From: a virus
Length of the DNA: 55,658 bases
Strand: one strand, 5' to 3'
IMG/VR virus record: IMGVR_UViG_3300009304_000001
Span: 1-55,658 of that record
Part shown: piece by piece, positions 32,342-40,620 of the stretch
Position numbering within the stretch: the first letter of the stretch is position 1
Layout of the letters: each line of letters starts with the position of its first letter
Program-made: the position numbers and the translations under genes
Notes under the pieces: model-generated
Seen by the model: only the letters and a program-made list of their open reading frames with translations
What the model was told of the DNA's origin: nothing
Database searches by the model: none

Positions 32342-32654
32342 ACTGAACAAAGAGCGGTGTGAAGCGTGTATCGAATCAGATGCTAAGGGCTCTGATTGTG
32401 AATGTGATGCCGCCGAATCGATACGTAAATTAGGCGATAAGCTATTGAGTTATACAAAGCCAAGAAACGAACAGGAATGGAAGCTGTTAAATGAATTAAA
32501 GTTTGAAGATATGACAACGGATCACTATGTGAAGATAAGAGAAGCAGGAATAAAAGATGTGGCTATGCGTGAGAAGTTAGGTGTAACTGTAGCAATGCTT
32601 TATAACTGGAAAAAAGATAACGGTCTAATAGCGAAAAGGAGTGTCGGTGTATGA
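32301..32654 (+). CDS. HTH-containing early protein
   Basis: 117 residues, GTG behind AGGGAGGGAGAACA. Cys-rich N terminus (RCEACIESDAKGSDCECDA) and a C-terminal helix-turn-helix-like segment (IKDVAMREKLGVTVAMLYNW) of the kind in DNA-binding phage proteins. Gene overlaps both neighbours, suggesting coupling. Confidence 0.55.
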   Translation: MKTKRLKVLLEIDELNKERCEACIESDAKGSDCECDAAESIRKLGDKLLSYTKPRNEQEWKLLNELKFEDMTTDHYVKIREAGIKDVAMREKLGVTVAMLYNWKKDNGLIAKRSVGV

Positions 32655-33259
32655 ATATAGCAAAAATGGTTTTACTGCAGAAGGATCTTGACGAAGTGAT
32701 AAACAAGAATCACCCGATTGGATTAAACGAAAATAGAACGGCCAATAAGATTACAGCATTAGTAGTGGAGTTGGCGGAGTTTGCAAATGAAGCTAGGTTC
32801 TTTAAGTACTGGAGCGAAGACACGGAGCCAAGAACGGAAGTCAGACATTACGCTAGAAATTCAGGAAAGTACCTACCAAACTATATAACTACAAATCCGA
32901 TGCTTGAAGAATACGTTGATAGTGTTCATTTCTTTTTATCAGTTGCAATTGATAAGGGATGGGAGAAAGCGTTGTATGTACCAGAAGAGAATTTGATTAA
33001 GTTAGATGAAAAGGGCTTTCCGGGCGGAATTACAGAAGCGTATAACGGTGTAATTTACAACTTGATGAAATCTCAATACGAAGGCAATGCAAAATACAAA
33101 GGTGAACACTACAGATCATCAGAAAACTTCTTTAACGAGGCATGGTTCCTGTTTATGGCCATAGGTCAAGTAGGTTACGGATTTACGGAAGAGGACATTG
33201 AGGCGGCGTACATCCTTAAAAATGAAGAGAATCATTCTAGACAAAATAACAACTACTAG
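32651..33259 (+). CDS. Dimeric dUTPase (all-alpha NTP pyrophosphatase)
   Basis: 202 residues. Helical dUTPase_2-type protein: LVVELAEFANEARFFKYWSE and EEYVDSVHFFLSVAIDKGW carry the Glu/Asp motifs binding Mg2+ and dUTP. It would lower dUTP during phage replication. ATG overlaps the preceding stop (ATGA). Confidence 0.85.
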   Translation: MNIAKMVLLQKDLDEVINKNHPIGLNENRTANKITALVVELAEFANEARFFKYWSEDTEPRTEVRHYARNSGKYLPNYITTNPMLEEYVDSVHFFLSVAIDKGWEKALYVPEENLIKLDEKGFPGGITEAYNGVIYNLMKSQYEGNAKYKGEHYRSSENFFNEAWFLFMAIGQVGYGFTEEDIEAAYILKNEENHSRQNNNY

Positions 33260-33270
33260 GGGGATTGGAT

Positions 33271-33429
33271 ATGGTGACTATAAAAGAAGAAAAGGTGTGT
33301 ATCGAATGCAAGAAAGATCTAAATAGATATTGGGGCCGTAACTTCTGTAAGAACTGTCTTGGTGAACTATTAAATGCACAACGGCGTGAGGACGATGCAC
33401 GCGAGTTGCTGAAAAAGGAGAAACTATGA
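33271..33429 (+). CDS. Mini zinc-ribbon protein
   Basis: 52 residues, ATG behind AGGGGGATTGGAT. CIECKKDL ... FCKNCLGEL is a four-Cys ribbon followed by a charged helix. Overlaps the next start by four bases. Confidence 0.55.
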   Translation: MVTIKEEKVCIECKKDLNRYWGRNFCKNCLGELLNAQRREDDARELLKKEKL

Positions 33430-33563
33430 ACAAAGAAGAACGGGACGAATTGATAGCAGTGCTGCTTATGTGGAGTAACTGGAATAAAGCGGCACTGGAA
33501 AGCTTGAGCAATCGAAAGTTACTGGAAGAATACGACCGATACAACAGAATGACTAAGGGGTGA
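33426..33563 (+). CDS. Small helical protein
   Basis: 45 residues in an ATGA overlap. MNKEERDELIAVLLMWSNW: helical, acidic then basic. Unknown. Confidence 0.45.
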   Translation: MNKEERDELIAVLLMWSNWNKAALESLSNRKLLEEYDRYNRMTKG

Positions 33564-33567
33564 AAGC

Positions 33568-33999
33568 GTGACGATCAATTCAAAGCCGGAGAAACTACGC
33601 AGAGGTACTGTTCAACACATAGAAGCAGAACTATATGATTATCACGATACGCTTAAAAGAATCAAAGAACGCCGTGACGAGTTACTACATGGATCACCTT
33701 CGGAGGAATTGGTAGGTGGCAGAAGTAATATACCATCTGACCCAACAGGTAGTGTCGTGTCCCAGCTAATGGCTGATAAGCAACTACAAGAATTAGAGCG
33801 TATAGCAGCAGCTGTTGAACATGTTTATAATATGTGCGATGAACAGCGTAGAAAGTTAATCCGCCTCAAGTATTGGACAAGGCCACAAACTAGATCATGG
33901 GAAGGCATAGCACAAGAGATTCCAACGAGTCGAGCAACTTCATTCCGATGGCGTGATGAAATCATTCAAGCGATTGGGGAAGTGTTGGGGTGGCGGTAA
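33568..33999 (+). CDS. RinA-family late transcription activator
   Basis: 143 residues, GTG behind AAGGGGTGAAAGC. N-terminal coiled coil with EAELYDYHDTLKRIKERRDE, then an HTH-type C-terminal half (EQRRKLIRLKYWTRP, SWEGIAQEIPTSRATSFRWR). RinA-like proteins activate the packaging and structural operon in staphylococcal and related phages; here it lies upstream of terminase, with the candidate ncRNA between them. Confidence 0.8.
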   Translation: MTINSKPEKLRRGTVQHIEAELYDYHDTLKRIKERRDELLHGSPSEELVGGRSNIPSDPTGSVVSQLMADKQLQELERIAAAVEHVYNMCDEQRRKLIRLKYWTRPQTRSWEGIAQEIPTSRATSFRWRDEIIQAIGEVLGWR

Positions 34000-34032
34000 G
34001 TAGTTGACACAAAATGTGAAGGAGGAAGTAAT

Positions 34033-34338
34033 TTGAAGCTAAATAATAGTTACACAAATAGAGGTTTCGGTCTTATCGAATTTGTAGATAGGTATGGCGA
34101 CAAGTGTAGTATTCAAAAGTCCTCGCTTGCAACAGAAGATGCAATTTGGTTCGGAATTGATGATGCAAGCCCGAAGATTATGGCATCTAAAACAAAGGAA
34201 GGTGGAAATGGATGGGTTCCATATGTAATACCTAAAGATGTTTTATTTTCGACAAGAATGCATCTGACGCAAGAGCAGGTAAAAGAATTGTTGCCGATAC
34301 TTCAAGAGTTCGCAAAAACAGGGGAGCTGCCAGATTAA
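34033..34338 (+). CDS. Conserved phage protein of unknown function
   Basis: 101 residues, TTG behind AAGGAGGAAGTAAT. A common phage orphan type: NRGFGLIEFVDRYGDKCSIQ and MHLTQEQVKELLPILQEF. Function unknown; not structural by position. Confidence 0.6.
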   Translation: MKLNNSYTNRGFGLIEFVDRYGDKCSIQKSSLATEDAIWFGIDDASPKIMASKTKEGGNGWVPYVIPKDVLFSTRMHLTQEQVKELLPILQEFAKTGELPD

Positions 34339-34400
34339 CGTTAATCAGCAGTACGATCAAGTAGCGTACTCAACATACAGGGAGAAGGGAGGTAGAAAAT

Positions 34401-34502
34401 ATGTTCAAGTGCTTCTTTAAAGGTCACAATTGGTTCATAACAAGTAAGTGGTTAAGCGGTAATAGTTACATGTGTACCCGCTGCGGTAAAGAAAAGATTT
34501 GA
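34401..34502 (+). CDS. DUF1660-like mini protein
   Basis: 33 residues, ATG behind GGGAGGTAGAAAAT. KCFFKGHNW ... CTRCGKEKI is the DUF1660 pattern (CxxxGHxW plus CxxCGK). Unknown function. Confidence 0.6.
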   Translation: MFKCFFKGHNWFITSKWLSGNSYMCTRCGKEKI

Positions 34503-34549
34503 TCGAATATCCAGTTCTAATATAATAAGACTATTATGAGACTTTCGAC

Positions 34550-35215
34550 GTGCCTAAATGGGTTATGGTGATAACGTGGTAGTAAATCAACAGAGCGTTA
34601 CCACAAGAGGCGGCGTAGATACGTTGCAAAGGTTGCGGTACATACCGATTGACAACCGACAAAGCAAGGATGCACATAAAAAGCGGCGTAGGTTAGCCGG
34701 CATCAAAAATACAAAGTAAGTTTATGACTAGAAGACGGTGGCCCGTTGTACAGGCGTGGGAGTTTGTGCAACGAACTGTCTTGTTCACAAGGCATACGCA
34801 GTCGCATCGGTTAATCACAGTTAAGATTGACTACATTACTATGGTAGCGGCGCGATAGTCTCGATACGAAGGAGCCGATTACAACGGGTGTGGAAGCCCA
34901 GCGTGAAAGACCTCTTAATCTAAACGACATCACTGATCTGATGCGGTAAAAATCGGAAAGTAGTAATGCTATTACGGGTAGGGCCTGTGGATACGCGGAT
35001 AATACTTTCCGGTTATTGTTTATGTAAGAAGTCAGCCTGTAAAGTCTAGGAGTAATCGAGGTTATGGGCTGAGTTGTTATATAAAATACAGGTACATAAA
35101 GGTGGTGGGTCATTCTTGAAGTCTCGTGTAAACGTCAATAGGCGATATGCCGGAGGGGAAAGGTGATCCATACATCTACGAACTATCGTTTAAATAGTGA
35201 GCCGAATCCTGTATC
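34550..35215 (+). ncRNA. Candidate large structured phage RNA (ROOL/GOLLD-like)
   Basis: About 730 bases between the DUF1660-like and lipoprotein genes carry no believable gene; frames are broken, with one spurious minus-strand ORF. Perfect stems are seen: GTGGTA/TACCAC (34576/34599), GGTTGCGGTA with TACCG and CAACC (34631-34657), GACGGT plus CGTTGTAC with GTGCAACG and ACTGTC (34734-34780), CGGAAAGTA/TACTTTCCG (34954/35003) enclosing GTAAT/ATTAC, CAGCC/GGCTG (35033/35067), ATACAGG/CCTGTAT (35086/35208). The density of pairing and the place upstream of terminase fit large phage RNAs. The exact family and ends are undetermined. Confidence 0.6.
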
Positions 35216-35236
35216 ATTGAATCAAATGGTATAGGA

Positions 35237-35749
35237 GTGATTTTTATTAAACGGTTAATGATTATTTTATTAGGTGTTATGTTGTTGTCGGCATGCGGGG
35301 ATAACGAATACGAAAAAGAATTAAAGGAAGCAGAAAAAGGATTAGAGGAATCTAAAGCGGAGTCAGAAAGAATCTCAGAACAAATAGGAGTAACAGAGGA
35401 TGATCCCGTGGATGAATCGATTAGCATATCAGCGGAAGAAGTTGCTGAACTTATAGCACATGAAGCTCTAGGCGAAGGTGATACCATAACAGATGTAATT
35501 ATTTACGATGGAGAAATCAAAGCGGTTATAGAAATATCAGATGATGCTATCATTAGCGATAAAAGTCTTCTTGCTGAATCAATATACTCTCGTGCAGGGG
35601 ACGCTCTTCTTGAACATGAAGGTTGGGATGTGCTGACGGTAGAGTTTGTGGATGTCGGTGAAGTATCTATGCAGCGCAACGAAAAGGAATCAAACGAATA
35701 TGGAATGGATTATTTCCCGCTTGAAAAGATAATAGGTCAACTGGAATAA
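35237..35749 (+). CDS. Prophage lipoprotein
   Basis: 170 residues if GTG 35237 is used; AGGAGTG lies nearer an ATT at 35246, so the start may differ. Signal peptide with basic start and LLGVMLLSAC lipobox (Cys21), so it is anchored in the outer leaflet of the membrane. Then an acidic coiled coil (KELKEAEKGLEESKAESER) and an alpha/beta domain. Own terminator. Prophage lipoproteins often serve superinfection exclusion, which is only a suggestion here. Confidence 0.65.
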   Translation: MIFIKRLMIILLGVMLLSACGDNEYEKELKEAEKGLEESKAESERISEQIGVTEDDPVDESISISAEEVAELIAHEALGEGDTITDVIIYDGEIKAVIEISDDAIISDKSLLAESIYSRAGDALLEHEGWDVLTVEFVDVGEVSMQRNEKESNEYGMDYFPLEKIIGQLE

Positions 35750-35756
35750 TAATCTA

Positions 35757-35791
35757 TTAGACACTTACTTAATTGTAGGTGTCTTTTTATT
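35757..35791 (+). terminator. Terminator after lipoprotein
   Basis: GACACTTAC-TTAATT-GTAGGTGTC with one G-T pair, then TTTTTATT. Confidence 0.85.
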
Positions 35792-35813
35792 ATTGGAAAA
35801 GGAGATGAACGAT

Positions 35814-36197
35814 ATGGAAATCAACCGCATTGAGCATAGTTGTATGAGGTGCCAAGCAAGATTTACTTTAGATGAACAAAACTGCGTGGATGGAATGAAC
35901 TGTCCAATATGTGGAGGTCCCATAAGAATTACAGGTTTTGAAACTGAAACGTTAATCGTTGACGGTGAACCGATTAAGGAACCAGCATTGCTTACGATCG
36001 AATTAGAAAGTGAAACATCGGTACCAAAAGTATTCTATAAAGGCGAAGAGATAACTGATAAGGTAAGTGTTAGCTTTGATTGGGAAACTGATACAGATGT
36101 TATGGGTGGATTATCTTATGCCATTGAGCATCGCGAGAAAGGTTCATACCCAGTATCGAACAGGATAGAGCGCAGAGTTAAAGGGCATTCGTTTTAA
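35814..36197 (+). CDS. Zinc-ribbon protein, unknown
   Basis: 127 residues from ATG 35814 behind AAAAGGAGATGAACG. CMRCQARF and CPICGG near the N terminus form a ribbon; the rest has strands (LTIELESETSVPKVFYKGEE). First gene after a terminator in the pre-packaging block. Not recognised. Confidence 0.55.
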   Translation: MEINRIEHSCMRCQARFTLDEQNCVDGMNCPICGGPIRITGFETETLIVDGEPIKEPALLTIELESETSVPKVFYKGEEITDKVSVSFDWETDTDVMGGLSYAIEHREKGSYPVSNRIERRVKGHSF

Positions 36198-36218
36198 TTA
36201 AGGTAGGGGGTATACACA

Positions 36219-36611
36219 TTGGATAACTTCACATGCAACATATGTGCAACAGACTTAACAACCGAATCGATTCAAATAGAAAAAGTAAATGAGATTGATG
36301 TTGCTTATGTTGTTTGTCATGAGTGCGATAACCGTTTCAACTTAATGTTTGATAGTCGTGAAACTTTAAGAATCAAAAAGAAAATCAAAAAGGTAAAAGA
36401 AATTGAAAACTATCTGCAATTGGTTTTGTATCGAGAGATGATGATTGTAGAGGATGACTACTACAAGCAAGAGTATGACAGCCTATCACGAGAAGAGAAG
36501 GACTTAATCGGTGGCTATCAAAGTAATGTTGATAAGCAAAAGATTAAAGAGTACAACAAGATAATTAAAGAGCGGCGATATAATTTTAAAGATCTAACGG
36601 AATTATTGTAA
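36219..36611 (+). CDS. Zinc-ribbon protein, unknown
   Basis: 130 residues, TTG behind AGGTAGGGGGTATACAC. CNICATDL and CHECDNRF, then a Lys-rich helix and acidic end. Directly abuts the HNH gene. Not recognised. Confidence 0.55.
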   Translation: MDNFTCNICATDLTTESIQIEKVNEIDVAYVVCHECDNRFNLMFDSRETLRIKKKIKKVKEIENYLQLVLYREMMIVEDDYYKQEYDSLSREEKDLIGGYQSNVDKQKIKEYNKIIKERRYNFKDLTELL

Positions 36612-36926
36612 ATGTTTTATAAAACAAAACGATGGACCAGCAAACGATTAGTTATCCTACGGCGTGATGAGTACCTATGCAGAGAGTGCAAGCGGTTCGG
36701 CAAGACGACGCAAGCCAACACAGTTCATCATGTGCTACCGCTTGAACAGCACCCAGAGTACAGGTTGACCAACGCTAACCTACTGAGCCTGTGCGGTACG
36801 TGTCACAACAAGATGCACGATAGATTGACCAATGAATTAACAGATACAGGTACGGCATGGGTGGAGCGTGTGGGATTACAGAAGGTATCCCCCCCTCCTA
36901 AAAACGATTTTTTTATAAAAACATAG
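36612..36926 (+). CDS. HNH endonuclease (packaging-associated)
   Basis: 104 residues. CRECKRFGK, VHHVLPLEQHPE, then LLSLCGTCHNKMH give the HNH/Zn site. HNH proteins encoded next to terminase in HK97-like phages are needed for specific terminase cleavage. ATG is one base after the previous stop. Confidence 0.85.
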   Translation: MFYKTKRWTSKRLVILRRDEYLCRECKRFGKTTQANTVHHVLPLEQHPEYRLTNANLLSLCGTCHNKMHDRLTNELTDTGTAWVERVGLQKVSPPPKNDFFIKT

Positions 36927-36927
36927 A

Positions 36928-36976
36928 CCGGAGAGTGGAGACTCTTCCAATAGTGCGGGTCTCCGGAAAACTTTTT
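36928..36976 (+). terminator. Stem-loop between HNH and terminase
   Basis: CCGGAGA and TCTCCGG enclose an inner AGAGT/ACTCT stem, followed by AAAACTTTTTT. It could end or attenuate transcription or expose the terS ribosome site. Confidence 0.5.
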
Positions 36977-36991
36977 TGAGGTGGTGAAAAC

Positions 36992-37342
36992 ATGACAAGA
37001 CGAATAACGTCGCAAGAAACTATTAAGCGAAGAACGATTAGAGACATGAAAGATTTAGGGGTTCATAAGCCACAGTACAATAGACTTATTGATATTTATG
37101 CAGGCTTGATTCATCAGTATTTAATTGCCGTTGCCGACTTCGAAGATAGTGATTTTGCATACGAAACCGAAACGGCTGCAGGCAATCCAAAGAAGTCGGG
37201 AATCGTCAGCACGATGGAAAACTTGCGAAAAGACATACTCCAGTATTCTGATCGTTTATGTTTGAACCCGAAGAGTTTTGGAGACCGAAAAAGTGAAGAC
37301 GGGAATACATCCTCTCTTGCGGATATATTGAGGAATTCTTGA
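36992..37342 (+). CDS. terS: Terminase small subunit, P27 family
   Basis: 116 residues with ATG behind GAGGTGGTGAAAAC. P27-type: basic N terminus, YNRLIDIYAGLIHQYLIAV, then GIVSTMENLRKDILQYSDRL. It recognises phage DNA for packaging. Four-base overlap (TTGA) with the large subunit. Confidence 0.85.
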   Translation: MTRRITSQETIKRRTIRDMKDLGVHKPQYNRLIDIYAGLIHQYLIAVADFEDSDFAYETETAAGNPKKSGIVSTMENLRKDILQYSDRLCLNPKSFGDRKSEDGNTSSLADILRNS

Positions 37343-39093
37343 CTAAAGCTTTTAAAAACTATGACGCAGTAATGGAGTATGCAAATAGCGTTGTGGAAAA
37401 ACGTAAGTTAGCAAACAGGGAAACTATTCAGATGTGCCAAAGATTTTTGGACGACTTGAAGAATCCCATTTATGAATTCAAACCAAAAGATGCGGAGTTC
37501 GTTATTCGCATTATCGAAAAAACATTTGTTCATGATAAAGGAGAACGGCTTGATGGAACGCCATTGCTAGGACAACCTTTCATATTAGAACCTTGGCAGA
37601 AATTTATTATCTATAATTTGCTAGGTTTTTTTCATAAAGATACAATCATGCGGCGCTTCAAAGAGGCGTTTATTTTTTTGCCAAGAAAGAACGGTAAAAC
37701 AAGATTTGTCGCTGCTCTTTCGTGGGCCTTAGCATTGTTGGAAAGGCGTTCCGGTTCAACTATATATATTGTTGGTGCAGCACTTAGACAAGCCAGGCAA
37801 TCATTTGAGTTTATTAATTTTAATTTGAAGAAGATGGGCGAAGCGGATAATTTTAGAGTTAGGGACAACAACCAAGAATCTTCCATTGTGGGCGACTTGG
37901 GCGATGGTTCATTACACATTGAAGCACTAGCAGCTAACCCCGATAAACAAGATAGTTTGAACTGTAACATTGCCATAGCCGATGAATTGCACTCATATAA
38001 ACGTGCCACTCAGTACAACGTAATTAAAGAAGCCATGAAAGCTTATACAAATAAGTTAATGATTGGCATAACGACAGCTGGAGATAATCAAAACAGCTTT
38101 TGTTATCATCGTTTGGTTTATTGCCAAAAGATATTAGACCGAACAGTAACGGATGAACAGTACTTTGTGTTTATTGCAAAGGCGGACCAAGATCAAGAGG
38201 GAAATGTAGATTATACTTGTGCGAAAGAACACGAAAAGGCGAATCCTAACTATGGAATAACGATAAGACCGGATGACATTATGAACGATGCACTACAGGC
38301 ACAAAATGATCCGCAACAACGAAAAGACTTCCTTGCTAAATCATTAGATATTTATACAAGCGCAATGAACGCCTACTTTAATATAGACGAGTTCAGAATG
38401 TCTGATATAGCTGTTGAAAATGAATTAGGTTTAGCAGGGTTAAAGCTGAATGAAAAATTAAAGAAATTAGCTAGATTGAAAATTGATTGGTATGGCGGTG
38501 CGGATTTATCAAAGCGGCATGATTTGACTGCCACTGCTTTATACGGCACTTATAAAGACATTGATATAGTTATCAGTCATGCATTTTTCCCAATCGTTGC
38601 AGCTACTGAAAAAGCAGATGATGACAACATTCCATTATTCGGTTGGAAGGATGACGGGTTTTTAACTATGGCTAACAATCCCGTAATTAGTTATCAAGAC
38701 GTTGTGAAATGGTTTATTAATATGCGGAAAGTCGGATTTAAAATCCATAGTACTGGCTTTGATAAGAAGTTTGGTCGTGAGTTCATCCTGGAAATGAAGA
38801 AGAACAACTTTAAGATTGAGGATGCGCCGCAATACTTCCACTTGAAATCAGAAGGTTTCAGACGTATTGAAACTAAGGCGAAAGAAAAGCGGTTTTACTA
38901 TCTAGGTTCAGAAGCATTTGAGTACTGTACGCAGAACGTAAGAGCGATTGAGCAGACAGACGATGCAATCAAGTATGAAAAAATATTAGATACGCAAAGA
39001 ATCGATGTATTTGATGCATCGGTTTTTTCTGCTATGCAAATGTTGAAAACGTTGGAAAAATCGAAGACTGCTAGGCAATGGTTGGATAGTTAG
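37339..39093 (+). CDS. terL: Terminase large subunit
   Basis: 584 residues, TTG start. ATPase Walker A RKNGKT (from ~residue 116) after FIFL, Walker B NIAIADELHS, and a C-terminal nuclease region (LKIDWYGGADLSKRHDLTAT). It drives DNA translocation and cuts concatemers. Full length. Confidence 0.93.
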   Translation: MTKAFKNYDAVMEYANSVVEKRKLANRETIQMCQRFLDDLKNPIYEFKPKDAEFVIRIIEKTFVHDKGERLDGTPLLGQPFILEPWQKFIIYNLLGFFHKDTIMRRFKEAFIFLPRKNGKTRFVAALSWALALLERRSGSTIYIVGAALRQARQSFEFINFNLKKMGEADNFRVRDNNQESSIVGDLGDGSLHIEALAANPDKQDSLNCNIAIADELHSYKRATQYNVIKEAMKAYTNKLMIGITTAGDNQNSFCYHRLVYCQKILDRTVTDEQYFVFIAKADQDQEGNVDYTCAKEHEKANPNYGITIRPDDIMNDALQAQNDPQQRKDFLAKSLDIYTSAMNAYFNIDEFRMSDIAVENELGLAGLKLNEKLKKLARLKIDWYGGADLSKRHDLTATALYGTYKDIDIVISHAFFPIVAATEKADDDNIPLFGWKDDGFLTMANNPVISYQDVVKWFINMRKVGFKIHSTGFDKKFGREFILEMKKNNFKIEDAPQYFHLKSEGFRRIETKAKEKRFYYLGSEAFEYCTQNVRAIEQTDDAIKYEKILDTQRIDVFDASVFSAMQMLKTLEKSKTARQWLDS

Positions 39094-39095
39094 GG

Positions 39096-39308
39096 GTGAG
39101 TGAATTGTGGAAGATTAGAAGATACCTAATTAAGAAGTTAGTAGGTAGGCAAACGATCGTCATGAATCTAACTTTGCTATCGAGAACAGAAGCATTCAAA
39201 ACAACGGATTTAGATTTATTGATTAGAGGTCACCATAAAAAGCATGTAATAGAAAATGTAACTATTAGAAATTCGGACAGAAGCGAGATGGAAGAGTTGA
39301 GCAGTTGA
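39096..39308 (+). CDS. Small unknown protein between terL and portal
   Basis: 70 residues, GTG behind GGGGTGAG. Basic N terminus (WKIRRYLIKKLVGRQ) and LRIRNSD-like end. Such small genes between terminase and portal are common; no role known to me. Confidence 0.5.
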   Translation: MSELWKIRRYLIKKLVGRQTIVMNLTLLSRTEAFKTTDLDLLIRGHHKKHVIENVTIRNSDRSEMEELSS

Positions 39309-39322
39309 AGGGCGGTGAATAA

Positions 39323-40498
39323 ATGAAGTTTTTCGATAGATTTAGAAGGCGGTCAAAGAGCGTTACACAAATACCATTTGCTTTCGGCAATGTGGACACG
39401 CCGGGCTACACAAGATTATCAGACAATCCAGACGTCAGAATAGCGGTCGATAAGATTGCTGATTTAGTTTCCAATATGACCATTCATCTTATGGAGAATA
39501 CAGACGAGGGCGACAAGCGACTAAAAAATGAGTTGTCTCGAAAGATTGATATTGAGCCGCATCGTCACATGACCCGAAAAGGTTGGGTGCATAAAATCGT
39601 TACGGATATGCTGTTGCATGGCGATGGTAACTCCATTGTCCACATCGGGGTTGATTCCGACACTGGACTGGTTGATGATCTAAAACCATTCCCAATGTCG
39701 GCGGTGAATTATGAAGATGTGGATGGAGATTATCGTATCAATTACAACGGTGATATATTCCATCCGGACGAGGTTATACATTTCGTTATCAATCCTAACC
39801 CGAATCAACCATATCGCGGTACAGGCTATCGTGTGTTGCTGAGGGATATCATCAAGAATCTATCACAAGCAGACAAGACAAAGAATAGTTTCATGAGTGG
39901 TGAGTATATGCCGTCATTAATTTTGTCAGTTGATGCGATGAACGATGAACTAGCAAGCGAAGAAGGTCGGGAAAAGATACTCGATAAATATGTTTCTGAA
40001 TCGGGTAGTGGTCGGAAGCCTTGGGTGTTACCTGCAGACTTGATTAAAGTTGAACAAGTTAAACCGCTATCCCTCAAAGACATTGCGATTATCGAGGGTG
40101 TGGAATTGGATAAGAAGACGGTAGCTGGGCTCATTGGAGTGCCGGCCTTTTTCTTGGGCGTTGGTGAGTTTGATAAAGAAGAATATAACAACTTTATTAA
40201 TACGAGGATATTTTCAATCGGTCAAATTATATCCCAAACATTGACGCGTGACTTGTTGTATTCTCCGAATTGGTTTTTCCGCCTGAATCCTCGAAGTCTC
40301 TTTAGTTACGATTTAACCGAAATGGTGACAGCGGGAACAATGATGGTTGACCGTAACTCTATGCGGCGAAATGAATTAAGGGATTGGATAGGTCTTGATC
40401 CCGATGCAGAGATGAATGAGCTGATTATATTAGAAAACTATATCCCTGCTCAAATGCTAGGCAAGCAAGGCAAATTGAATGGTGGTGACGATGATTGA
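39323..40498 (+). CDS. Portal protein, HK97 family
   Basis: 391 residues, ATG behind GAAGGGCGGTGAATAA. Portal pattern: GDGNSIVHIGVDSDT, IHFVINPNPNQPYRGTGYR, and VAGLIGVPAFFLGVGEF near ~280. Forms the dodecameric vertex through which DNA passes. Overlaps a tiny downstream frame. Confidence 0.93.
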   Translation: MKFFDRFRRRSKSVTQIPFAFGNVDTPGYTRLSDNPDVRIAVDKIADLVSNMTIHLMENTDEGDKRLKNELSRKIDIEPHRHMTRKGWVHKIVTDMLLHGDGNSIVHIGVDSDTGLVDDLKPFPMSAVNYEDVDGDYRINYNGDIFHPDEVIHFVINPNPNQPYRGTGYRVLLRDIIKNLSQADKTKNSFMSGEYMPSLILSVDAMNDELASEEGREKILDKYVSESGSGRKPWVLPADLIKVEQVKPLSLKDIAIIEGVELDKKTVAGLIGVPAFFLGVGEFDKEEYNNFINTRIFSIGQIISQTLTRDLLYSPNWFFRLNPRSLFSYDLTEMVTAGTMMVDRNSMRRNELRDWIGLDPDAEMNELIILENYIPAQMLGKQGKLNGGDDD

Positions 40499-40620
40499 TG
40501 TTTGTATTTATGATTGTTGTGTTTTCACTGCTTTTGATTTGTTCAAACGTAGGAAATAGTTCTGATTGGATGTATAGGAAATCTAAAGGTGCACAGAGAG
40601 GTGGTGAAAACGATGAATAA
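40498..40620 (+). CDS. Tiny membrane peptide after portal
   Basis: 40 residues starting in the TGATG overlap with the portal stop, ending eight bases inside the protease gene. Hydrophobic first half (FVFMIVVFSLLLICSNV) then polar. Overlaps on both sides suggest a translated frame, but it is short. Confidence 0.4.
   Translation: MFVFMIVVFSLLLICSNVGNSSDWMYRKSKGAQRGGENDE

Noticed and set aside
34811-35113. Minus-strand frame of 100 codons in the structured region
   Set aside because: No ribosome site, unlikely composition, and it crosses several perfect RNA stems on the plus strand.
34503-35236. tRNA genes in the non-coding stretch
   Set aside because: I saw no cloverleaf with anticodon and TTCGA-type T-loop; stems are too long and spaced differently.
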